From Chryseobacterium sp. SC28 (GTDB lineage: Bacteria; Bacteroidota; Bacteroidia; Flavobacteriales; Weeksellaceae): DNA of 64,000 nt. Position 1 is the stretch's first letter, and the number at the start of each line of letters is the position of its first letter. The DNA is taken from contig NZ_QOVY01000011.1 in assembly GCF_003932955.1 (NCBI RefSeq), positions 28,385-92,384 of the forward strand. Direction: 5' to 3'. The notes under the pieces are model-generated. The model had not been told where the DNA came from and did no database searches. It saw nothing but the letters and a program-made list of their open reading frames with translations. This document shows positions 45,833 through 57,467 of the stretch, piece by piece. Made by a program: the position numbers and the translations under genes.

Positions 45833-47107
45833 TTAATTGTAAAGTCGTTTTGAAAACCATTTATCAGCAAAATTAATACCTATTCTAAGATTGACAAAAT
45901 TCTGGCGGATCATATTGTTTTTTAAGGTTCCTCTGTTGCCCAGTTCCACTCCCAGATCGATGCCGCTCATGCGATTGATGGTGCTTTTTTGAAAAGGAAG
46001 CGTCACGCCCGCCGTGATTGCATATTTGTTGATGTTGGTTCCGTTGATTTGCAGATTTCCCTTTTCGTAATAGGCGCCATATCGGTAGATAACTCTTGAA
46101 AAATAAGACCGGAAGTTATTGAAGTTGGGTAGATACCAACCACCGAGGGAATATCTGTAGGAATCCTGATAAGCTAAAGTATTGCCCAAGAAATTAAAAT
46201 TTTCTCCTTTCTTGTAATCGAACTGCGTGCCAAGAAACCATTTGGTATCTTTTCCGTAGCCCAGGCCGAGCGATCCTTCTTGTGGAAGAAATTTTTTGTC
46301 GTAGTTGGACTGTTGTTCCACAATGTTCTCGTAAGCTTTGGTCTCTCCGATAAGGTAGAAATACGTACTATTGGTGTACATATTTTTCATATTGCCGGTG
46401 TTGCCTAAGGTGTAAGTTGCACCCACCGTCAGTTTATGGTCATTGGGCATTTTTTTCTGGTACGTGGTACCCAGCGTAAAGTTGAATGCTTTCACCCGAT
46501 AGCTGTTCGAGTAGCCGCTGACGAGTTCGGCTCCTGTAAAAGCTACTTCCTCGATGTCATACAGCTTTCCGAAGTAGAAATTGGATCGGAGACCCACTGC
46601 AAATTCTTTGTTTATCTGATAAGAAAGAGCCGCCTGAATAATGCTGACCGAGCCTTCGCCATGAAAACTGTGGTACTCCGTCACCTCGTCATTCACTACC
46701 TTGTTGGTTACCACATCATAACTTTTGGAGCTGTACGGCTGGAATCCCAGACCAAACTTTACCGTTCTCGAGAGGGGGAAGGCAATGCTAATATTTGAAA
46801 GATAAGTGGAATGCTTGGTAGATTTCAGATTGTTGAAATCTGATTTATAGTAATTGTTCTCATTGGCGGCTTCTATTTTGACCGATGTAAGTTCTAAATT
46901 GGTATTGGCAGCGGGATTCCTAAAATTAAAAGTGTTGTTGAAATCCCAAATGTACGCCGTAGAAATCCCCCCCATCGCATTGATGTCCGCTGTATTATCA
47001 TATTTCCCTTCTCCGATTCCATAGGCGCCGTAAGGTGAGTTTCCGATACTTTGCGCATTTAGGAAAAATCCTGCAACCAATGATGATAAAACAAAAATTC
47101 TTTTCAT
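45833..47107 (-). CDS. Outer-membrane barrel protein, FadL-like layout
   Basis: The 424-residue protein has a signal peptide (MKRIFVLSSLVAGFFLNAQ) and opens SIGNSPYGAYGIGEGKYDN. Alternating strands rich in Tyr, Phe and Gly continue to a C-terminal RLYN. Segments such as ISIAFPLSRTVKFGLGFQPYSSKSY and LTVGATYTLGNTGNMKN resemble FadL/OmpP1-type barrels of Bacteroidetes. No substrate is identifiable. It precedes lptC by 20 bp on the same strand, so a role in envelope biogenesis is plausible but unproven. Confidence 0.75.
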   Translation of the reverse strand: MKRIFVLSSLVAGFFLNAQSIGNSPYGAYGIGEGKYDNTADINAMGGISTAYIWDFNNTFNFRNPAANTNLELTSVKIEAANENNYYKSDFNNLKSTKHSTYLSNISIAFPLSRTVKFGLGFQPYSSKSYDVVTNKVVNDEVTEYHSFHGEGSVSIIQAALSYQINKEFAVGLRSNFYFGKLYDIEEVAFTGAELVSGYSNSYRVKAFNFTLGTTYQKKMPNDHKLTVGATYTLGNTGNMKNMYTNSTYFYLIGETKAYENIVEQQSNYDKKFLPQEGSLGLGYGKDTKWFLGTQFDYKKGENFNFLGNTLAYQDSYRYSLGGWYLPNFNNFRSYFSRVIYRYGAYYEKGNLQINGTNINKYAITAGVTLPFQKSTINRMSGIDLGVELGNRGTLKNNMIRQNFVNLRIGINFADKWFSKRLYN

Positions 47108-47442
47108 ATGTAGATATTGATCGTTTTTTTAAGGGCATAAGGCACCGCTCAATATCCAGCTCCGTGTTTTAACTTGAATTTTGGCGATATCATCCTTTAA
47201 AATTTCAATCCGCAAATATCTTAATTAATAATGAATTGCAAAAATATATTTCGGTTAAAGTTTGTTAAGTAATTTCGATCGATGGCGCTTTTTTTTCTGT
47301 TGGTGGTGCCTATTTTTAGATGCTTTGCTATCCAATTTTTTCAAATCCATCGGCTCAAAATTGATTAAATGATAAAAAAAAATGCTGAAATCTTTCAATC
47401 TGTTAAATCCGTCTTCTTTTCTAAAATATTATCTTTGCGGTT
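47108..47442. other. Intergenic region between divergent genes
   Basis: No coding or RNA gene is evident in these 335 bp. The right end contains TATCTTTG at 47430-47437, a full -7 box five bases before the holB ATG. The rest is AT-rich with short T runs and presumably holds the promoter of the barrel protein gene on the other strand. Confidence 0.6.
47430..47437 (+). promoter_or_regulatory. Putative -7 box of holB
   Basis: TATCTTTG at 47430-47437 matches TAnnTTTG. The ATG is at 47443, so transcription would start at or next to the start codon. No clear TTG is present at the -33 distance. Confidence 0.5.
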
Positions 47443-48546
47443 ATGAAATGGGAACAGATAATCGGCCAAGCAGCGCTTAAAAATATATTACAGGATAGTG
47501 TTAAAAATGGCAGAGTGGCGCACGCTCAGCTTTTCTTGGGCGAGGAAGGTTATGGCGTTCTTCCTCTGGCGCTGGCAATGGCACAAGAAATACTTACCAA
47601 AGAACATCCCACAGCGGTTCACAAAATCGAAAATCTCAACCACCTCGATCTGCATTTCAGTTTCCCTGTTTTTTCCGAGAAAAATAATTCGCTCAGCAAG
47701 CGATATTTTGATCAATGGCGGGAAATGATCTTGGAAAATCCCTACTCATCCTTCGATGATTGGACAGGTTTTTTAGAGTCCGAAAACAAACAGTTGTTCA
47801 TTTCGGCAGACGAAGCCGATGACATCAGCGAGCGTTTTGTACTCAAGAGTTTCGAAGGCGGCAGCAAAATCCTTATTATGTGGCGTGCCGATAAAATGAA
47901 CGATAGGGCAGCCAATAAAATTCTGAAGTTCATAGAAGAACCACCAAAAAATACCTACATCATCCTTTGCGCCCCAAATGCCAATGATATTTTGCCCACC
48001 ATTTTGTCCAGATGTCAGCTCATCGACGTTCCCAGAATCAGTGACGAAGATCTCTTGGAATACTTTAAAGATCAAGAGTCTGCCCGAGAATTGATCTACC
48101 AAGCGCAAGGCGATTTCAATCTGGCAAAATCTTTGGCCGAAAATACCGCTGCATCGGAGTTTGAGACTTTATTTATTCAATGGGTACGCAATGCGTTTCA
48201 GGCCAAAAAAAAACCCGAAGTCCTGCGCGAAATTGTAAAATGGGCGCGCCAAATCGCAGAGTGGAACCGCGAAAAACAAATGAAATTCCTCGGTTATTGC
48301 ATCGAAATCTTCCGGCTGGCAATGCTTCAGAATTACGGCAATGATCATTTGGTTTACAAAAAACTCTCCCAAGGCAATTTCAATTGGCAATCGTTTTCAA
48401 AATTCATTCACGGTGCCAATATTGTTGCGATTACAGAAGAGATTTCAGAGGCCGCCTATCACATTTCCAGAAATGCGAATTCCAAAATCGTGCTCACGGA
48501 TATGGGAATCAAACTGACGCGCTACATTCACAAGTCTCCGAACTGA
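47443..48546 (+). CDS. holB: DNA polymerase III delta' subunit
   Basis: The 367-residue clamp-loader protein begins MKWEQIIGQAALKNILQDSV and has HAQLFLGEEGYGVLPLALA where active AAA+ proteins have a P-loop. WRADKMNDRAANKILKFIEEPP and the SRC motif (ILSRCQ) follow. The loose P-loop (GEEGYG, no GKT) is expected, since delta' does not hydrolyse ATP. It opens the sliding clamp together with DnaX and delta. Confidence 0.92.
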   Translation: MKWEQIIGQAALKNILQDSVKNGRVAHAQLFLGEEGYGVLPLALAMAQEILTKEHPTAVHKIENLNHLDLHFSFPVFSEKNNSLSKRYFDQWREMILENPYSSFDDWTGFLESENKQLFISADEADDISERFVLKSFEGGSKILIMWRADKMNDRAANKILKFIEEPPKNTYIILCAPNANDILPTILSRCQLIDVPRISDEDLLEYFKDQESARELIYQAQGDFNLAKSLAENTAASEFETLFIQWVRNAFQAKKKPEVLREIVKWARQIAEWNREKQMKFLGYCIEIFRLAMLQNYGNDHLVYKKLSQGNFNWQSFSKFIHGANIVAITEEISEAAYHISRNANSKIVLTDMGIKLTRYIHKSPN

Positions 48547-48795
48547 TAAAAGAAAAGTATTGCACATTTGGCTCGTCTGGACTGTCTTTGCAAACGGTAC
48601 CGAATTATTTTTGGCATCAATTTTTAATGCTTCCTGATTATATCAAATCTGTTTAAAAGTTCTTCGTTAGCTCACGATAAGCTTTTCCTACGCTGCCTTT
48701 CTTGGGTTTCTCGAAGATTTTAAATGATAAGGATTATTTTGCAATTATATTGGCTATCAAGGTTTTTTGTCTAATCTATTTTAAAAACAATTCCG

Positions 48796-49233
48796 ATGGA
48801 TCTCACCTCTCAAATTATTTATCTCTTCGTCATCGCAATCCCTGTTTCCTGCATCGCTTGGACCGTCACGCACGAGGAGATTTTTCGCGAACCAAGAGAA
48901 TATTGCCAAAAAATTTCCCGTACTGCAACATCCATTTGGAAAAGAAAGTTTTTTTACCTTTTCACCTGCGAGTATTGCTTCAGCCACTATGTCAGTCTGC
49001 TGTTTATCATCATTGGGCAGTACCAATTGCTCTACGCCGGCTGGCGCGGCTATCTTGTGTCATTTTTTGCCGTGGTCTGGGTAGCCAACTGGTATATGAG
49101 CCTGTTCGGATTTCTGCGCCAAAGTCTAAAAGTAGAGAAGATCGAAGCGACCATTATGGACATCGACCTGCAACATCTGGAAGAAAAACTGGACAATAAA
49201 GTGGAGGAAGCTGACAGCAATTTGCCCTCTTAA
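48796..49233 (+). CDS. Small membrane protein with CxxC motif
   Basis: The 145-residue protein has about three membrane helices (residues 5-22, 50-78 and 84-105), an FTCEYCFSHY motif between the first two, and an acidic C-terminal tail predicted to be helical. DUF1360-type membrane proteins have a comparable cysteine pair near a helix, but the match is weak. Function unknown. It stands alone between holB and the convergent ligA. Confidence 0.65.
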   Translation: MDLTSQIIYLFVIAIPVSCIAWTVTHEEIFREPREYCQKISRTATSIWKRKFFYLFTCEYCFSHYVSLLFIIIGQYQLLYAGWRGYLVSFFAVVWVANWYMSLFGFLRQSLKVEKIEATIMDIDLQHLEEKLDNKVEEADSNLPS

Positions 49234-49248
49234 TTTCAATCTAAAATT

Positions 49249-52091
<2,843 letters not shown>

Positions 52092-52104
52092 AAAATATCT
52101 CACA

Positions 52105-52172
52105 AAAAAAAGCGAGTTGCCCCGCTTTGAATGTTTTCACAACGGAATAATCCTTATTGTGAATTGCTTTCG
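52105..52172 (-). ncRNA. tracrRNA of the type II-C CRISPR-Cas system
   Basis: Read on the minus strand, 52171-52157 gives GAAAGCAATTCACAA, a 15-base perfect complement to the start of the crRNA-sense repeat, extended by one G-U pair. A small hairpin around GGA-TTAT-TCC follows, then the terminator AAAGCGGG-GCAA-CTCGCTTT with a GNRA loop (52129-52110) running into eight T. A -7-type box lies just upstream, so the predicted RNA is about 67 nt and starts at the anti-repeat. An anti-repeat, nexus-like hairpin and terminator next to cas9 is standard for tracrRNA. The 5' end is inferred. Confidence 0.85.
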
Positions 52173-52176
52173 GTTA

Positions 52177-52184
52177 CAAATCTA
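52177..52184 (-). promoter_or_regulatory. -7 box of tracrRNA
   Basis: Minus-strand TAGATTTG (52184-52177) matches TAnnTTTG. The predicted start is near 52172, directly at the anti-repeat. A good -33 TTG is not seen at normal spacing. Confidence 0.5.
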
Positions 52185-52271
52185 AAAAAAATTTTTAAAA
52201 TCTTTGCGGATTTCCAAATTTCTGTGATTTTTTTTTTACTAATTTTAACAGTTTCAATAAACTAAATAATT

Positions 52272-55200
52272 ATGAAAAGAAAAATACTAGGATTAGACTT
52301 GGGAACGAACTCGATTGGGTGGGCATTGATCGAGGTAGATGATAATAATATCCCTTTATGCATCATTGCAATGGGTTCAAGAATTATTCCTTTATCATCA
52401 TCAGATAAGGAGGAATTTCAAAGAGGGTTGTCAATTACGAAGAATCAAAGCAGAACGATTAGTCGTACCCAAAGAAAAGGGTATGACAGAAAACAATTGA
52501 AAAAAAGAGACTTAAAGAAAATTCTTGAAGAATATAATATTTTTCCATCTGAAGAATTATTGAAACTCCCTATGCTTGATTTATGGAAGTTAAGAAGTGA
52601 TTCTGCTAATCCCAACGAAAATATATCTGCTGAACAATTAGGGCGTATTTTTTATATGCTCAACCAAAAAAGAGGATATAAATCTGCAAGAAGCGAAGCA
52701 AATGCTGATAAAAAAGACACCGATTATGTTCAGGCAGTCAAAGGACGTTATGCCCAGCTGAAAGATAGAAATCAGACTATTGGGCAGTATTTTTACGAAG
52801 AATTATATAATGCAAACGCAAACAATTCTTATTTCAGAATCAAAGAAGAGGTATATCCACGTGAAGCTTATATAGAAGAGTTTGACGCTATTATAAATGC
52901 ACAAAAAAACAAGCATGATTTTCTAACAGATGAATTTGTTCACAAATTGCGTAATGAAATCATTTACTTTCAAAGGAAACTGAAATCTCAAAAAGGATTA
53001 GTCAGCATTTGCGAGTTTGAGGGTTTCGAGAAAACCATTTTCGATAATGAAAAGGGTAAAAATAAAGTTGTGTTTGTAGGACCAAAAGTTGCACCGAAAA
53101 CTTCTCCTTTGTTTCAGCTCTGTCGGATTTGGGAAGTGGTAAACACGATTACTTTAAAAATAAAAAATCCCGAAGGAAGCAAATATAAGTGGGGTGAGAA
53201 AACTCCCAATTTAAAAGAGAGGGAGATTTTAGCAGACTATTTGTTTAAAAATGATAATTTAAGTTTTACAAAGCTTCTTGAAATTTTAGGATTAAATAAA
53301 AATGATGTTTATGTAAATAAGCAAATTCTCAAAGGTATTAAAGGAAATGAAACTTACTCTACACTTCATACTATTTTAGGTGATAACGAATTTTTAAATT
53401 TTAATGTGTCCATCATTCCGTCAAATCATACTTCAATGTTGGTGGATAAAAAGACAGGTGAGATTCTGGAAGAAAGAGCTGGTTTGGAATTGGATGCTTC
53501 ATTGGAGAAAGAACCATTGTATCAACTGTGGCACACAATCTATTCCATAAAAGATTTAGATGAATGTAAAAGTGCACTAATAAAAAGGTTTGGTTTTGAT
53601 GATGAAATTGCCGATCAATTGTCTCGTATCGATTTTAATAAACAGGCTTTCGGGAACAAATCGAACAAATCGATGCGGAAAATCCTGCCTTTTCTGATGG
53701 AAGGCTATGATTATTCCCAATCCTGCAGTTTGGCTGGTTACAATCATTCTAATTCTTTGACGAAAGATGAAAGAGAACAGCAAATTACTTTAGACCGATT
53801 AGAACTTCTCCCCAAAAATAGTCTTAGACAACCTATTGTAGAGAAAATTCTGAACCAGATGATTAATGTGGTCAACGCAATCCTTGAACAATATGGAAAA
53901 CCATCTGAAATAAGAGTTGAACTTGCACGTGAACTTAAACAAAGTAAAGACGAGCGAAATGATGCCGATTTACAAAATTCCAAAAATAAAAAACTCAATG
54001 AGGAAATCGGGAAACGATTAGCTGAATTGGGGTTGCCTGTAACCAAGCGGTATATTCAGAAATATAAATTTATTTTTCCATCGCTCAGCAAAAATCTTAA
54101 AGATGCTCAAGTCAATAATCAATGTATTTATTGTGGGGAAACATTTAATTTAACTGAGGCTCTCAGTGGTGATGCATACGATGTTGACCATATTGTACCA
54201 AAAGATTTATTGTTTGATGATTCTCAGACCAACAAAGTATTGGTTCACAGGAAATGTAATTCGACAAAAACCAATCAAACTGCGTACGATTACATTGCTA
54301 CAAAAGGCGAGGAGCAATTGCGTCGCTATTCCGAGCGGATAGATGATTGGTTCAAAAGAGGTATTATTTCTTACAATAAAATGCAAAGATTGAAAGTTTC
54401 TCACAAGGAATATCTGGAAAGAAAAAAGGTAGGAAAAGAAACAGAAACCGATAAAAAACTATGGGAAAACTTTATCGACAGACAATTGAGGGATACTCAA
54501 TATATTTCTCGAAAAGCAAGAGAAATCTTACAGAAAATATGTAATAACGTTACTACAACAGAAGGTGGAGTTACGGCAAAACTTCGTAATTTATGGGGCT
54601 GGGACGATGTTTTGATGAATTTACAAATGCCTAAATATAGAGAATTAGGACAAACCGTTATCAAAGAGTGGACAAGCGAACACGGAAAAAGAAAACATCA
54701 AAAAGAGGAAATCGAAAATTGGACAAAAAGAGATGACCACCGTCATCACGCCATAGATGCTTTGGTTGTTGCTTGCACAAAGCAAGGTTTTATTCAACGG
54801 ATAAATACCTTGAATTCTAGTGATACCAAAGATCTGATGCAACGAGAAATTAAAGAAGCAAAAAAACTCTTAGGAGAAAATTATAACGAAAAAGAATTTG
54901 AAAATGATAATGAGTTAGTTAAAAATCACAAAGAAAGATTATCCCAATTAGATGATTATTTGCGTTTGCAGAAACCTGTTAAATTCGATACAAAATATGT
55001 TGAACAAGAGGCAGATAAGATTTTAGTTTCTTTTAAACCGGGTAAAAAAGTTGCAACAATAACTAAATTTAAAGCAACAGGAAGGAATAAAGATACTGGA
55101 GTAATTGTTCCAAGAGGAGCATTGCACGAGCAATCTGTTTATGGTAAAATTAAAGTTATCGAAAAAGATAAACCTTTAAAATATCTATTTGAAAATCCAG

Positions 55201-56132
55201 ACAAAATTGTAAATCCGAAAATCAAAAATCTTGTTGAAATTAGACTCTCAGAAAATCAAAATAGTTCTAAAATAGCCTTGTCCACTTTAAAGAAAAATCC
55301 AATCTTCACGAACAGACAAAAGACAGAAGTTCTAGAAAAATCATCTTGTTACAATGATGTTACTGTATTGAAATACAAATTACAAAGTTTAAAAGCCAGC
55401 CAAGCTGATGATATTGTTGATGAAAGAGTAAAGTTTTTAGTAAAAGAAAGACTAGCTCAATTTGGGAACAAAGAAAAAGAAGCTTTCAAGGATACACTTT
55501 GGTTTAACGAAGAAAAACAGATCCCGATTATCACCGTTCGTTTGTTTGCTCGTCCTGATGCTAATAATTTACAGGCAATTAAAAAAGATGAGAACGGTAA
55601 AGAAATAGGGTTTGTAGTGATGGGCAACAATCATCATATCGCTATTTATGAAGATAAGGACAATAAACTTATTCAGCATAGTTGCACTTTCTGGCACGCA
55701 GTAGAAAGGAAAAAATATAAGATTCCGCCTATTATTAAAAGTTCGTCAGATGTTTGGAGTCAAATATTAAACAAAGAACTTCCAGAATCATTTTTAAATA
55801 ATCTACCAGCTGATAATCTTAATTTAAAATTTAGTATGCAGCAAAATGAAATGTTTATTCTGGGTTTATCACAAGAAGAATTTGACGAAGCTCTGAAAAA
55901 TAATGATAAGTCTTTATTGAGTAAACATTTGTACTTGGTTTGGAGTGTCTCTGAAGGAGATTATTGGTTTAGACATCACTTAGAAACCAAAAATACAGAG
56001 TTAAAGAAAACTGTAGGCGCAAAAGAGAGTAAGAGATATTATCGATTAAGCACAAAAGGATTAATTGATTTAAATCCTATTAAAGTAAGATTAAATCATT
56101 TAGGAGAAATTACTAAAATAGGAGAGTACTAA
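52272..56132 (+). CDS. cas9: CRISPR-associated endonuclease Cas9 (type II-C)
   Basis: The 1286-residue protein has all nuclease sites. RuvC-I is GLDLGTNSIGWA with D9; RuvC-II is IRVELARELK with E550; HNH is DVDHIVPKDLLFDDS with D639, H640 and N663; RuvC-III is DDHRHHAIDALVV with H826 and D829. CIYC before the HNH and HRKC within it may bind zinc. An arginine-rich stretch near residue 60 (RTISRTQRKGYDRKQLKKR) is the bridge helix. The C-terminal ~350 residues form the wedge and PAM-interacting region. It cuts dsDNA guided by crRNA:tracrRNA. cas1 begins two bases after its stop; no csn2 or cas4 is present, hence II-C. Confidence 0.98.
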   Translation: MKRKILGLDLGTNSIGWALIEVDDNNIPLCIIAMGSRIIPLSSSDKEEFQRGLSITKNQSRTISRTQRKGYDRKQLKKRDLKKILEEYNIFPSEELLKLPMLDLWKLRSDSANPNENISAEQLGRIFYMLNQKRGYKSARSEANADKKDTDYVQAVKGRYAQLKDRNQTIGQYFYEELYNANANNSYFRIKEEVYPREAYIEEFDAIINAQKNKHDFLTDEFVHKLRNEIIYFQRKLKSQKGLVSICEFEGFEKTIFDNEKGKNKVVFVGPKVAPKTSPLFQLCRIWEVVNTITLKIKNPEGSKYKWGEKTPNLKEREILADYLFKNDNLSFTKLLEILGLNKNDVYVNKQILKGIKGNETYSTLHTILGDNEFLNFNVSIIPSNHTSMLVDKKTGEILEERAGLELDASLEKEPLYQLWHTIYSIKDLDECKSALIKRFGFDDEIADQLSRIDFNKQAFGNKSNKSMRKILPFLMEGYDYSQSCSLAGYNHSNSLTKDEREQQITLDRLELLPKNSLRQPIVEKILNQMINVVNAILEQYGKPSEIRVELARELKQSKDERNDADLQNSKNKKLNEEIGKRLAELGLPVTKRYIQKYKFIFPSLSKNLKDAQVNNQCIYCGETFNLTEALSGDAYDVDHIVPKDLLFDDSQTNKVLVHRKCNSTKTNQTAYDYIATKGEEQLRRYSERIDDWFKRGIISYNKMQRLKVSHKEYLERKKVGKETETDKKLWENFIDRQLRDTQYISRKAREILQKICNNVTTTEGGVTAKLRNLWGWDDVLMNLQMPKYRELGQTVIKEWTSEHGKRKHQKEEIENWTKRDDHRHHAIDALVVACTKQGFIQRINTLNSSDTKDLMQREIKEAKKLLGENYNEKEFENDNELVKNHKERLSQLDDYLRLQKPVKFDTKYVEQEADKILVSFKPGKKVATITKFKATGRNKDTGVIVPRGALHEQSVYGKIKVIEKDKPLKYLFENPDKIVNPKIKNLVEIRLSENQNSSKIALSTLKKNPIFTNRQKTEVLEKSSCYNDVTVLKYKLQSLKASQADDIVDERVKFLVKERLAQFGNKEKEAFKDTLWFNEEKQIPIITVRLFARPDANNLQAIKKDENGKEIGFVVMGNNHHIAIYEDKDNKLIQHSCTFWHAVERKKYKIPPIIKSSSDVWSQILNKELPESFLNNLPADNLNLKFSMQQNEMFILGLSQEEFDEALKNNDKSLLSKHLYLVWSVSEGDYWFRHHLETKNTELKKTVGAKESKRYYRLSTKGLIDLNPIKVRLNHLGEITKIGEY

Positions 56133-56134
56133 AT

Positions 56135-57363
<1,229 letters not shown>

Positions 57364-57381
57364 AATTAAAATCCTAAAAAC

Positions 57382-57417
57382 AAAAATAATCTACTGACAA
57401 TCAGTAGATTATTTTTT
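57382..57417. terminator. Bidirectional terminator between cas2 and the array
   Basis: A perfect 16-bp stem, with arms at 57382-57397 and 57401-57416, closes on a CAA loop. The + strand ends in a T run, and the minus strand ends in TTTTTGTTTTT. It can stop both the cas transcript and an RNA coming from the array. Confidence 0.88.
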
Positions 57418-57420
57418 GAG

Positions 57421-57467
57421 GTTGTGTTGTATCCCAAAGATACACAAAAATGAAAGCAATTCACAAC
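57421..57467 (-). promoter_or_regulatory. In-repeat crRNA promoter (terminal copy shown)
   Basis: In crRNA sense, repeat positions 2-4 are TTG and 26-33 are TATCTTTG, with a 21-nt gap, a full match to the Bacteroidetes promoter. In this cas2-proximal copy the -7 box is at 57442-57435. The same sites occur in every repeat, so each spacer would have its own start about four to seven bases before the repeat end. This last copy would fire straight into the bidirectional terminator. Confidence 0.65.

Noticed and set aside
52157..52171. Reading the anti-repeat as a + strand RNA, or as a degenerate CRISPR repeat
   Set aside because: Only the minus strand gives the downstream hairpin and terminator with a T run; only 15 bases match the repeat, so it is not a repeat copy.
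57364..57420. The cas2-array gap as a CRISPR leader
   Set aside because: It is only 57 bp and filled by a bidirectional terminator; the tracrRNA sense and in-repeat promoters place the leader at the other end. A leader here is not fully excluded without spacer-acquisition data.
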